Positions 1-8,351 of a DNA stretch of 38,716 bases are shown here, one piece after another. The position numbers and the translations under genes are program-made. This stretch comes from an uncultured Atopobiaceae bacterium (GTDB taxonomy: Bacteria; Actinomycetota; Coriobacteriia; Coriobacteriales; Atopobiaceae): NCBI GenBank assembly GCA_947581665.1, contig CANPVI010000002.1, forward strand, positions 1 to 38,716, given 5' to 3'. The notes under the pieces are model-generated. The model was not told where the DNA came from, did not search any database, and saw only the letters and a program-made list of their open reading frames with translations. The first letter of the stretch is position 1. Every line of letters starts with the position of its first letter.

Positions 1-579
1 CTCCCTGAGCGTGGCCTCGGGATAGACCTTGCCGGTGGGGTTGTTCGGAGAATCGACCACGATGGCGCAGGTCTTGGCCGTGATGGCGGCCGCGACGGCG
101 TCGACGTCGATGTCGAAGGTCTCCTGGTCGGCGAGCACCTCCACGCACCGCGCGCCGGCGGCCTCGATCCACAGCTTGTACTCGGGGAAGTAGGGCGCGA
201 TCACGATGATCTCGCCCTCGCCCGGCTGTGTGAGGGCGCGGAAGGTGGCCGCGAGGGCGGGCGCGGCGCCCGCGGTGAGGAAGAGGTCGGTGGCGGCGTA
301 GTCCACGCCATAGCGGCGGTTGAGTGAGGCGGCCACCGCCTGACGCGCCTCGGGAAGGCCGACGGCCGGCGTGTAGCCGTGGAGGGCCATCGACGGAAGC
401 GTGAGCGCGCGCTCGATGGAGGCGCGGACCTCGTCCGGCGCGGGCGCCGAGGGGTTGCCGAGCGAGAAGTCGAAGACCTTGCCCGCGCCGATGGCGGCCT
501 TGCGGCCCGCGGCGTAGGCGGCGATCTCGCGGATGGACGACTTCTCGGAGCCGTACTGGAACATTTCAGCGTTGATCAT
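1..579 (-). CDS. PLP-dependent aminotransferase, class I/II (partial, N-terminal 193 residues)
   Basis: The gene runs off the left edge of the window, so only the first 193 codons are present. The reading starts at ATG 577-579 with MINAEMFQYGSEKSSIREI. The fold-type I aminotransferase features seen are LGNPSAPAPDEV near the N-terminus, the glycine-rich stretch LTAGAAPALAATFRAL (PLP phosphate region) and VVDSPNNPTGKVYPEATL, the conserved NNPTG segment of class I/II enzymes. The catalytic lysine lies beyond the edge and cannot be checked. It probably moves an amino group between an amino acid and a 2-oxo acid in the cytoplasm. Aspartate- or alanine-type specificity is possible, but the fragment does not decide it. 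It lies 58 bp downstream of ftsH on the same strand and may be read through from it. Confidence 0.85.
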   Translation of the reverse strand, partial: MINAEMFQYGSEKSSIREIAAYAAGRKAAIGAGKVFDFSLGNPSAPAPDEVRASIERALTLPSMALHGYTPAVGLPEARQAVAASLNRRYGVDYAATDLFLTAGAAPALAATFRALTQPGEGEIIVIAPYFPEYKLWIEAAGARCVEVLADQETFDIDVDAVAAAITAKTCAIVVDSPNNPTGKVYPEATLRE

Positions 580-637
580 GGCGAGCTCTCCCCTCGCGGT
601 TCGTGCGTCATGGATTTTAAGCTTCCCGCGCGCTGGC

Positions 638-2929
638 TCAGTCGTCGGACTCCGTTGGCTCGGGATCGCCCTTTGCGTCCACCTCGGCGTCGGAGGCCTC
701 GAGCTCGCGTGCCGCAGCCGCCTCGGCGGCGATCGCCGCATCGGCCGCGCGCACTGCGGGATCAGCCGACGGCTTGTCGCCCGTGGCCGCAGAGACGTCG
801 CGCTCCTCCTCGTCCGCCTCGTCCAGGCCACCGTCGGCGAGGGCATCGCCTGCGGGGGCCACGTCGGCGCCCTCCTCGGCGGCTCTCGCGTTCGCGGCCT
901 CCTCGGGATGCGCGGCGAGGTAGTCGTCCCAACGGTCGTCGAGGAGCGCCTTCACGGCCTCGCCCTCCACCGTCTCGCGCTCGAGCAGCACGGACGCCAT
1001 GAGGCGCATTTGATCGGCGCGCTCCTCGAGGATCGTCCTCGCGCGTTCGTGGGCCTCGCTGATGATGCGGCTCACCTCGGCGTCGATGCGATCGGCGGTC
1101 TTAGGGGAGTAATCCTGGTGCTGCGCGTAGTCGCGCCCGAGGAAGACCTCGTGCTGCGCCTCGCCGAACACCTGCACGCCGAGCGCGTCGCTCATGCCGA
1201 GGCGCGTGACCATGTTGCGCGCGAGCTTCGTCGCGCGCTCGAGGTCGTTCGAGGCGCCCGTCGTGATGTCGTCGCAGAAGAGCTCCTCGGCCGTGCGTCC
1301 GCCGAGCAGCACCGCGATGCTGTCGAGCATGGTGCTCCGGCTCTCGAGGAAGCGATCCTCCTCCGGCAGCGAGAGCGTGTAGCCGAGCGCCTGGCCTCGG
1401 GCGATGATCGAGATCTTGTGCACCGGGTCGGCGTCTTCGAGCACGTGGCCCACGAGCGCGTGGCCGCTCTCGTGGAAGGCGATGGTCTTGCGCTCGCGCT
1501 CCGTGATCACGCGGCTCTTGCGCTCGGGGCCGGCCACCACGCGCTCCATGGCCTCCTCGATCTCGGCTTGGCCGATGGTCGGGAGGTTCCTGCGCGCGGC
1601 GAGGATGGCGGCCTCGTTCATGAGGTTCATGAGGTCGGCGCCCGTGAAGCCCGGCGTGAGCTTCGCGAGCTCGGCATAGGAGACCTCGGGGGCGAGCGGC
1701 TTGTTCGCGCCGTGGACGCGCAGGATCTTCTCGCGGCCCACGAGGTCGGGCCGGTCGACCGTCACCTGGCGATCGAAGCGCCCGGGGCGCAGGAGCGCGG
1801 GATCGAGGACGTCGGGGCGGTTCGTGGCGGCGATGAGGATGACGGTCTCCTTCTCCTCGAAGCCGTCCATCTCCACGAGGAGCTGGTTCAGCGTCTGCTC
1901 GCGCTCGTCGTGGCCGCCACCGAGGCCGGCGCCCCTCTGGCGTCCGACCGCGTCGATCTCGTCGATGAAGATGATGGCCGGTGCCTGCGCCTTCGCCTGC
2001 TTGAAGAGGTCGCGCACGCGGCTCGCGCCCACGCCCACGAACATCTCCACGAAGTCGGAACCGGAGATGGAGAAGAACGGCACGCCCGCCTCGCCGGCCA
2101 CGGCCTTCGCGAGGAGCGTCTTGCCCGTGCCGGGAGGGCCGACGAGCAGCACGCCGTGGGGGATCTTCGCGCCGAGGCGGCGGAAGCGCTCGGGCTCGGC
2201 GAGGAAGTCGCGCACCTCGCGAAGCTCCTCCACGGCCTCGTCGATGCCTGCGACGTCGTCGAAGGTCACGTTCGGCCGCGTGGCCTCGTTCGTCTGGGCC
2301 TTCGTCTTGCCGAACTGCATGGCGTTGCTGTTCTGGTTCTGCATGCGGCTCATGAAGTACACCATCACGCCCACCAGAAGCAGCGTGGGGATGAGCGAGA
2401 AGAGGAGCGAGCTCAGGAAGTCGCCGTCGGAGGTGTCCACCACGTAGGTGACGGACGGGTGCTTCGCCATGAGCTCGTCGAGGCTGTCGACTCCGGCGTA
2501 GGTGCTCGTGTAGTAGATGGGCGCCTCGCCCGCGTCCTTGGCCTCGTCGCTCACCCACACCGTGCCCTCGAGCGCGCCGCTCTCGGTGTGGAAGGTCACG
2601 GACTGCACGAGCCCCTGCTCGACGGCGAGCGTGAACTCGTTCGTGGGGATGTTGATGGTCGTGGCGTTGTTCTGCGTGGTGGGGCCGGAGAAGGTCCAGA
2701 AGAGGTAGATGCCGCAGATGATGGCGATGATGAGGTAGATGAGGGTCACGCGGCCGTTGGAATGCGGGCCCTGGGGGTTCGAGGGGCCCACCGGTCCGAG
2801 CGGACCGCCGTTTCCGCCGTCATCGCCGTGGTTCACGCCACTCGGTCGCGGCGGCCGCGAGCCGTCATGGCCCGCGAAGCGGGTGGCCCGCACGTGCGCG
2901 GAGCTTGTGGAACGTTCGAAGATAGCCAT
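638..2929 (-). CDS. ftsH: ATP-dependent zinc metalloprotease FtsH
   Basis: This is a 763-residue membrane-anchored AAA+ protease that extracts and degrades misassembled membrane proteins and short-lived cytosolic regulators. A polar, glycine/proline-rich N-terminus of about 60 residues precedes the first membrane segment (about 61-80). A periplasmic-side domain follows, then the second membrane segment (about 174-193, ending VMVYFMSRMQ). The AAA module has Walker A GPPGTGKT (264-271), Walker B IIFIDEID (319-326) and the second region of homology (AATNRPDVLDPALLRPGRFD). The protease domain carries the zinc motif HESGH (486-490). The last 80 or so residues are an Ala/Asp/Glu-rich tail. The N-terminal extension is longer than the few residues seen before TM1 in Escherichia coli FtsH. 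hpt ends 24 bp upstream, so hpt and ftsH are probably co-transcribed. Confidence 0.97.
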   Translation of the reverse strand: MAIFERSTSSAHVRATRFAGHDGSRPPRPSGVNHGDDGGNGGPLGPVGPSNPQGPHSNGRVTLIYLIIAIICGIYLFWTFSGPTTQNNATTINIPTNEFTLAVEQGLVQSVTFHTESGALEGTVWVSDEAKDAGEAPIYYTSTYAGVDSLDELMAKHPSVTYVVDTSDGDFLSSLLFSLIPTLLLVGVMVYFMSRMQNQNSNAMQFGKTKAQTNEATRPNVTFDDVAGIDEAVEELREVRDFLAEPERFRRLGAKIPHGVLLVGPPGTGKTLLAKAVAGEAGVPFFSISGSDFVEMFVGVGASRVRDLFKQAKAQAPAIIFIDEIDAVGRQRGAGLGGGHDEREQTLNQLLVEMDGFEEKETVILIAATNRPDVLDPALLRPGRFDRQVTVDRPDLVGREKILRVHGANKPLAPEVSYAELAKLTPGFTGADLMNLMNEAAILAARRNLPTIGQAEIEEAMERVVAGPERKSRVITERERKTIAFHESGHALVGHVLEDADPVHKISIIARGQALGYTLSLPEEDRFLESRSTMLDSIAVLLGGRTAEELFCDDITTGASNDLERATKLARNMVTRLGMSDALGVQVFGEAQHEVFLGRDYAQHQDYSPKTADRIDAEVSRIISEAHERARTILEERADQMRLMASVLLERETVEGEAVKALLDDRWDDYLAAHPEEAANARAAEEGADVAPAGDALADGGLDEADEEERDVSAATGDKPSADPAVRAADAAIAAEAAAARELEASDAEVDAKGDPEPTESDD

Positions 2930-2953
2930 GTTCGTGCCCTGGGTTCGAAGACG

Positions 2954-3520
2954 CTAGGAATAGACCTCGGGCTTCAGGACGCCGAGGTAGGGAAGGTTGC
3001 GATAGCGCTCATCGTAATCGAGGCCGTAGCCCACCACGAAGGCGTCGGGCACATGCGCGCCCACGTAGCGCGGAAGCACCGCGCTCCTCTGCCCCGGCAC
3101 GTCCTTCACGAGGAAGGCGGCGATCTCGATGGAGCGGGGCCCGCGGCTCTCGAGGTTCTTGATGAGGTAGTTCAAGGTGATGCCCGTATCGAGGATGTCC
3201 TCGACGATCACGATGTCGCGGCCCTCGATGGGCGTGTCGAGATCCTTCAGGATGCGCACGACGCCCGAGCTCTTGGCGGCCGAGCCGTAGCTCGAGACGG
3301 CCATGAAGTCGATCTGCATCGGGCAATGCACGGCGCGGATGAGGTCGGCGAAGAAGACGACGGCGCCGCGCAGGATGGCGATGAAGAGCGGGTTCGATTC
3401 CCGGTAGTCTTCCGCGAGCTCCTCGCCCATGCGCTTGACGATGCCCTTGATGTCGGCCTGGGAGAGGAGGACGCACTCGATGTCCTCGTGGCTCGGCACG
3501 CGCCCTTCGTCGTGATCCAT
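2954..3520 (-). CDS. hpt: Hypoxanthine phosphoribosyltransferase
   Basis: This 188-residue purine salvage enzyme joins hypoxanthine (often guanine too) to PRPP, giving IMP or GMP. The PRPP-binding motif VEDILDTGITL is at residues 106-116. The flexible-loop region SSYGSAAKSSG (about 76-86) and the C-terminal purine-contact stretch VGYGLDYDERYRNLPY are also present. Length is normal for bacterial Hpt. The start chosen is ATG 3518-3520, with GAGGAGG 7 bp upstream; a TTG one codon earlier is less likely. It sits between tilS and ftsH, the tilS-hpt-ftsH order found in many Gram-positive genomes. Confidence 0.95.
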   Translation of the reverse strand: MDHDEGRVPSHEDIECVLLSQADIKGIVKRMGEELAEDYRESNPLFIAILRGAVVFFADLIRAVHCPMQIDFMAVSSYGSAAKSSGVVRILKDLDTPIEGRDIVIVEDILDTGITLNYLIKNLESRGPRSIEIAAFLVKDVPGQRSAVLPRYVGAHVPDAFVVGYGLDYDERYRNLPYLGVLKPEVYS

Positions 3521-3582
3521 CAAGGTTCCTCCTCAAAGCCCCGCAGGCGACGCGACGCGCGCTCGCGGGAGCATCACGGCAA

Positions 3583-5139
3583 TCATCCGAGCGTTAATAG
3601 TACCAACGTGGCCGTGGAGGGCGTCACGCGAGCCCGTTCATCGGCGCGAATGCCGGCCACCCATACGATTTCGCCCTTCGGCCCCCGCCTCACCACCGGC
3701 ACGCGCGCGCGTTCGCGCGCGGGCACGCCGGCGTCCGCGAGGAGGTCGGAGAGGCGCTTCGAGCGCCCGTCCATCCCGAGCGGGCAGAGGACCTCGCCCA
3801 CCTCGGGCGGCCCCACCCAGAGCCTCGAGGCGGGATCCTTGGGCGAGAGACCGCAGGCCTCGGCGTCGAGCATCACCGCCCGGCCCTCGTACTCGAGGCC
3901 GAAGGTGCGCGCGGCGGCTACCACGTCCAAGGTGTGCGCGGTGCTCCGGAAGCGCGCCTCGAGCACGGCGCGCGGCCCGTCGAGCTCGCGCTCTTCGCCC
4001 TCCTCGCGGAGCGCGTTCGGCACGAGCGGCCCGAGGACGAGGCGTCCCGGTACGCCGAGCCAGCCCGAGGAGAGCGCCTCCTGGGCGCGGCGCGCGCGGA
4101 TGATGAGGACGCCGTGGTCCATCGCCACGTCCACGCCGAGGGGCGTGGTGAGGCTCCCGGACCCCGCCGCCACGAGCTCGAGCACGCGGTTCACATGGCG
4201 CGCCTCGAGCCGCGCCATCGGCTCGGCCTCGAGGATCGCACTCCGCACCACGCGCCTCGCGATGGCCACGTCCTCGAGCGAGAGCGCGGCGCCATCGAGC
4301 AGGCAGTACCCGTCGTCCGCCTCGATCGTGAGGACGCGCCTCGCCTCGGCGGCGAGGCCCGTGAGGTAGGCGTCCTCGTCGCCGAGCAAATCGCAGGTGG
4401 AGGAAAGCGCCAAGGCGAGCTTCGGGTTCCTCGCCTTGGCGGGCGGCACGAGCTCGCGCCGCACGTAGTTGCGCAGGTAGCGCTCATCGTCGTTCGTCGA
4501 ATCCTCGCGCCAGATGATCCCGTGCATGCGGCAGGCCTCGCAGAGCTCGTCGTGCGTGCGATCGAGGAGCGGGCGCACGATGCGGTTCCTCCTGCGCGGG
4601 ATGGAGGAGAGCCCCGCCGGTCCCGAGCCGCGAAGCGCGTTCATGAAGAACGTCTCCACGCGATCGTCGGCCGTGTGGGCGGTGAGGATCCGCGCGTCGC
4701 CGGGCCTCGTGCCCGCCTCCTCCGAGAGGCGATTCGCGAGCTCGTTGGCGGCCGCGTAGCGCGCGTCGCGCGCCACGTCCTCGAAGCTGCGCCCATGGCT
4801 TTGCGCGGCGAGCGCCGGCACGTCCCTCGAGATCACGGTGCAGGGGATGCCGAAGCGCGCGGCGAGCTCGCGCACGAACTCCTCGTCCTCCTCGGCGTCG
4901 ATCGGACGCGTCTGGTGGTTCACGTGGAGCACGTGGAGGCGCTCCCGGCCGATGCGCGCCGTGCCGCGACCGTCCTCGATGTCGAGCGTGGAGGTGGCGG
5001 CGAAGAGGAGGAGCGCCGAGCTGTCGGCACCGCCGGAGACCATGAGGACCACGGGGGCGCCGTGGGCCGCACTCCCCCTGCCGCTCGCCCGCTCGAAGGG
5101 CGAGCCCTGGTGGCCGAAGCGCCGTGCCACGCTCGTCAC
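3583..5139 (-). CDS. tilS: tRNA(Ile)-lysidine synthase TilS
   Basis: TilS attaches lysine to C34 of the CAU-anticodon tRNA-Ile, which switches both its decoding and its charging to isoleucine; it is essential in most bacteria. The protein has 518 residues. The PP-loop ATP pyrophosphatase motif VSGGADSS is at 34-41, and the downstream conserved pieces HVNHQTRPID, TAHTADDRVETFFMN, RPLL and WREDSTNDDERYLRN are all present. The C-terminal half (about 340-518) fits the TilS substrate-binding and C-terminal domains. The start is GTG 5137-5139 with a GGAGG upstream. It is the first gene of the probable tilS-hpt-ftsH unit and diverges from the metallo-hydrolase gene across 117 bp. Confidence 0.95.
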   Translation of the reverse strand: MTSVARRFGHQGSPFERASGRGSAAHGAPVVLMVSGGADSSALLLFAATSTLDIEDGRGTARIGRERLHVLHVNHQTRPIDAEEDEEFVRELAARFGIPCTVISRDVPALAAQSHGRSFEDVARDARYAAANELANRLSEEAGTRPGDARILTAHTADDRVETFFMNALRGSGPAGLSSIPRRRNRIVRPLLDRTHDELCEACRMHGIIWREDSTNDDERYLRNYVRRELVPPAKARNPKLALALSSTCDLLGDEDAYLTGLAAEARRVLTIEADDGYCLLDGAALSLEDVAIARRVVRSAILEAEPMARLEARHVNRVLELVAAGSGSLTTPLGVDVAMDHGVLIIRARRAQEALSSGWLGVPGRLVLGPLVPNALREEGEERELDGPRAVLEARFRSTAHTLDVVAAARTFGLEYEGRAVMLDAEACGLSPKDPASRLWVGPPEVGEVLCPLGMDGRSKRLSDLLADAGVPARERARVPVVRRGPKGEIVWVAGIRADERARVTPSTATLVLLTLG

Positions 5140-5256
5140 GCTCCTCGCCTCCCCTCGCGTTTAGACATCCGATGCCGCCAGGTACACACTACCCCCAAGT
5201 GCGCGGACGCGATCCCGCCGTCGCGCGCAACGATGCGAACGCTCAAGGGGAGGCCC

Positions 5257-6075
5257 ATGGCAGGCGTGCTCACGCTCCACGTACTCGGTTCCGGCTCGAA
5301 GGGCAACGCCGCCATCGTCGAGGGCCCCGAGGGAAGCATCCTCGTGGACTGCGGCCTCGCGCGCCGCACGCTCATCTCCCGAGCCGCGGAGCTCGGCGTC
5401 GACGCCGAGGACGTGCGGCTCGTGCTCATCACCCACGAGCACACGGACCACATCCGCGGCCTCGAGGTGTGGTCTCGCCACTGGGAGGGACCGATCGTGG
5501 CGAGCGGCGGCACGGCCACCTCGCGCCGGCTCGTGGGGCTCGGCGTGGAGCGAGTGGCGGTGGGCGCGCGCTTCGAGGCCGCCGGCATGGCCGTCCGCAC
5601 CCTCGCCACGAGCCACGACACGCGCGAGCCGATGGGCCTCGTCTTCGAGGCCGCGGGCGAGCGCCTCGCCATCATCACCGACACGGGCGTCTTTCCCGAG
5701 GAGGCGCTCGAGACGGCGAGGGGCGCGAGGATCATCGCGCTCGAGAGCAACCACGACGAGGGCATGCTCGCCGAGGGACCCTACCCTTGGGCGCTCAAGC
5801 GGCGGATCTCCTCGGAGTACGGGCACCTTTCGAACGCGCAGGCGGCCGAGGCGGCGGCGGGGATCGTCACCTCGGCCACCGAGACGCTCGTGCTCATGCA
5901 CCTCTCCGAGGAGAACAACCTGCCTTCGCTTGCCGTGCGCGCGTGCGCCGAGCGCCTCGGCGCCGAGCCCGCGAACGCCACCTTCACGAGGGCCGTGCGC
6001 ATGCGACGGGAGGACGACGCATCTCCACTTGAGATTGTGTGCGCCTCGCAGACGCGTCCGATGACGTTCGGCTGA
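5257..6075 (+). CDS. MBL-fold metallo-hydrolase, YycJ/WalJ-like
   Basis: This is a 272-residue cytoplasmic metallo-beta-lactamase-fold protein. It opens with LHVLGSGSKGNAAIVEG, the N-terminal signature of the YycJ/WalJ group. The zinc motif THEHTDH is at 59-65, followed by further ligand candidates (TSHDTREPMG; ITDTGVFPEE; LESNHDEGML; SEYGHLSN). In Firmicutes, YycJ proteins are linked to cell-wall/WalK regulation and DNA repair, and in vitro work on relatives suggests nuclease activity. Which role applies here is unknown. The start is ATG 5257, with AGGGGAGG ending 3 bp upstream. The reading frame is open far upstream only because of base composition. It is divergent from tilS and followed by a small membrane-protein gene. 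Confidence 0.85.
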   Translation: MAGVLTLHVLGSGSKGNAAIVEGPEGSILVDCGLARRTLISRAAELGVDAEDVRLVLITHEHTDHIRGLEVWSRHWEGPIVASGGTATSRRLVGLGVERVAVGARFEAAGMAVRTLATSHDTREPMGLVFEAAGERLAIITDTGVFPEEALETARGARIIALESNHDEGMLAEGPYPWALKRRISSEYGHLSNAQAAEAAAGIVTSATETLVLMHLSEENNLPSLAVRACAERLGAEPANATFTRAVRMRREDDASPLEIVCASQTRPMTFG

Positions 6076-6128
6076 GTGCGCCGCGCTATCATCCAGCCAT
6101 GGGCCCGGATCGTCTTCAGGGAGGGTAC

Positions 6129-6563
6129 GTGGCGGCCTCCGACACCTCACACACGCCGCGTCCGAACGCGGACGACGTCCAGCGCGCGCCGAATGATTCG
6201 ACGGTTTCCGTGGGTGGCCGCAAGGCCTTCTCCCACGAGCCCAAGCCGCGCAAGACGCAGCCTCCCGCGAGCGTGACGAGCGAGGATTTCGCCACCACGG
6301 ACTACGCCGAGAGCACGAACTTCACGAGCAAGGGCGCGCCGCGCGTGTCCGATGGCGGGTATCGCCGCTCGCGCTCGGGCGAGAAGCGCATGAGGGAAAC
6401 CCTCCGCTACGGCCAGTACCTCGAGGTCCCCAAGGGAAAGCAGCCCATCTTCCAGCAGCAGAGGAGCTCCAGGCGCACGGCGCTCGTCGTCGCGGCCATC
6501 CTCGTGGCGTTGGCGGTGGTGCTCTTCTTCTGCTGGATGTTCTTCTGGCGATCGATGTCCTAG
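6129..6563 (+). CDS. Small tail-anchored hypothetical protein
   Basis: I do not recognise a family. The predicted 144-residue protein is polar and Ser/Thr/Arg-rich for about 115 residues and ends in one hydrophobic helix (TALVVAAILVALAVVLFFCW) plus a short tail. That fits a tail-anchored membrane protein with an N-terminal cytoplasmic domain. The hydrophobic segment is preceded by RSSRR, consistent with positive-inside topology. The start is placed at GTG 6129 because GGAGG (6120-6124) lies 4 bp upstream. The upstream in-frame ATG 6099 has no ribosome binding site. It follows the MBL hydrolase by 53 bp and converges with the PASTA gene; the two stop codons are about 30 bp apart. Confidence 0.6.
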   Translation: MAASDTSHTPRPNADDVQRAPNDSTVSVGGRKAFSHEPKPRKTQPPASVTSEDFATTDYAESTNFTSKGAPRVSDGGYRRSRSGEKRMRETLRYGQYLEVPKGKQPIFQQQRSSRRTALVVAAILVALAVVLFFCWMFFWRSMS

Positions 6564-6593
6564 CGCTCCGTCCCCATCGCCCTTGCGCCGGCG

Positions 6594-8297
6594 CTAGGCG
6601 ATCCCCGCCCCCTGGAGGACGAGCGCGGCCGCCACGTCCGCGAGCGAGCCGTCGTAGCCCTCCACGTCGATGCCCGCGTCCGCGAGCTCGCGCTCGAGGT
6701 CCGACGTTTTCTCCATGCCCACCATGGCCCGCGCGCCGGACGCCGTGCCCTCCGTCGCGTCCCGCCAGATGACGACGTACCACGTACTCTCCCCCATCTG
6801 CGAGGCCTTGGCCACGTAGGTGGCTCCCTCGTGCGCGGTGGTCTCGTCACCCTCGCCGGAGGAGGTCGTGGTGGTCTGGGAATCGGAGCGCAGGCCGCAC
6901 GCGTTCATCACCTTCGTGATGGAATCCTGCGTGGGCTCGAAGTCGCCGCCCGTGCCGGTGAGCGCAAGGCACGCGCCGATCGGCGCCTTGCCCTCGGCGA
7001 GGAGGTTCGGCGGGAAGAGCTGGAAGCCGCGGGGGATGGAAAACGGCAGCGGCGAGAAGCCGATGGCCTCGATGCGCAGGTCGTCCGCCTCGTCCTCGGC
7101 GCCGCCGAAGCCCGCCGTCCACGCCATCGAGAGCTCGCCGTCGGTCTCCTTGGCATAGGACACGGCAAAGCCCGCATCCTGGAGGAAGCTCGACACGTCC
7201 TCGGGCTCGAAGCGCAGGAACCCCGCGAGGTCGAAGGCGCTCTGCGGGTACGGCGAGGACACGCTCACGTCCACCGACTGCCCCTCGCGGAGCTCGGTGC
7301 CCGCGGCGGGATCGGTGGAGACGACGCGCCCGGCCTCCACGTCCTCGGAGGGCACGTAGGACACGCTCCCCGTGAGGCCGGCTCGCTCGAGCGCGGCGAG
7401 CGCCGCCTGCTCGGCCAGCCCGATCACGTCCGGCACGGTGTAGGGCTGCGCCACCACGAGCGTGACCACGTCCTCGGCGGACACCTTCGTGCCCGCGACG
7501 GGCGAGACCGCGATGACGGTGCCCTTGGGGTCGGACGCGTTTTGGTATTCGAGCCGCAGCTGGTCGATGCCCGCGGCGGAGAGCTTCGCGCGCGCCTCCT
7601 CGAGCGGGAGCCCCTCGACGTCGGGCACGAGGCGCAAGATGCCGATGCCGAGCTCCACCGTGCGGCCGAGCGCGATCCTGCGCCCCGCCTGCGGCTGCAT
7701 GGAGACGACGGTGCCCGCGCCGTCGTCCACGACGACCGAGCTCACCTCCACCTCGAACCCAGCCTCCGTGAGGGTGGCCGTGGCCTCGGCCTCGGACATG
7801 CCCATGACGTCGGGCACGCTCACGCCACCCCAAAGCTCGAGGCGCCAGCTCACGAACGCGATGGCGACCGCAGCCACCACCACGGCGGCGATCGCGGCGA
7901 AGACGTAGGGCCGCTTCGAGCGGCGATTCGGCATGCCGGCGTCGGGATCGTCGAGCACCGGCGCCGGGGCGGGCGCGGCGCTCTCGTAGTGGGACGGCGG
8001 CACCTCGACGTCGAGGCCATCTCCGTCGAGCCCGCGATCGTCCGCGGGATCCGGATCCTCGGGCGCGTCGAGCAGGGTCGTCTCGCCCGGAAGCACCGTC
8101 TCCTCGCGCCGGCGCGCCACGCGGGTCCCATCGCCCGCCGCGGGGCGCGAAACCTCGGTGGGCTCGTTTCCGGAATAGCGCACCACGCGCGTGGAATCGG
8201 CGTACTCGGGCTCGCTATTGGAACCGATGATCTGGCCGCAGCGGTGGCAAAACGCCGAATCGTCGGCGAGCTCAGCCCCACACCTCGGACACTTCAT
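6594..8297 (-). CDS. Zinc-ribbon membrane protein with three PASTA domains
   Basis: The protein has 567 residues. The N-terminal zinc ribbon has two cysteine pairs: CPRC at 3-6 and CHRC at 17-20. An acidic/polar linker runs to about 127, and one membrane helix spans about 131-151. Three consecutive PASTA repeats follow (about 159-223, 224-288, 289-355), each opening with a VPDV-type motif (SVPDVMGM, LVPDVEGL, TVPDVIGL). The last 210 or so residues are an extracytoplasmic domain I do not recognise. PASTA repeats bind muropeptides or uncrosslinked peptidoglycan, usually on Ser/Thr kinases or PBPs. No kinase or transpeptidase domain is present here, so this looks like a wall-sensing or anchoring protein with a cytoplasmic zinc ribbon. 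The start is ATG 8295-8297; a longer frame adds only a basic, unlikely N-terminus. Confidence 0.85.
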   Translation of the reverse strand: MKCPRCGAELADDSAFCHRCGQIIGSNSEPEYADSTRVVRYSGNEPTEVSRPAAGDGTRVARRREETVLPGETTLLDAPEDPDPADDRGLDGDGLDVEVPPSHYESAAPAPAPVLDDPDAGMPNRRSKRPYVFAAIAAVVVAAVAIAFVSWRLELWGGVSVPDVMGMSEAEATATLTEAGFEVEVSSVVVDDGAGTVVSMQPQAGRRIALGRTVELGIGILRLVPDVEGLPLEEARAKLSAAGIDQLRLEYQNASDPKGTVIAVSPVAGTKVSAEDVVTLVVAQPYTVPDVIGLAEQAALAALERAGLTGSVSYVPSEDVEAGRVVSTDPAAGTELREGQSVDVSVSSPYPQSAFDLAGFLRFEPEDVSSFLQDAGFAVSYAKETDGELSMAWTAGFGGAEDEADDLRIEAIGFSPLPFSIPRGFQLFPPNLLAEGKAPIGACLALTGTGGDFEPTQDSITKVMNACGLRSDSQTTTTSSGEGDETTAHEGATYVAKASQMGESTWYVVIWRDATEGTASGARAMVGMEKTSDLERELADAGIDVEGYDGSLADVAAALVLQGAGIA

Positions 8298-8351
8298 GGC
8301 CCCTCGCATTCGTCGCCGCGCGCCGCGCGCGCCATCGCCCACGCTTCCATC

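Noticed and set aside
533..4369. Open frame of 1278 codons on the plus strand across ftsH-hpt-tilS
   Set aside because: It is antisense to three well-recognised genes; the composition is Arg/His/Ala/Glu-rich as expected from the complement of GC-biased codons, and it has no domain.
5140..5256. Divergent promoter between tilS and the MBL hydrolase (TAGACA with TACACA)
   Set aside because: The spacing is 15 bp and both hexamers are poor, too weak to list as a feature.
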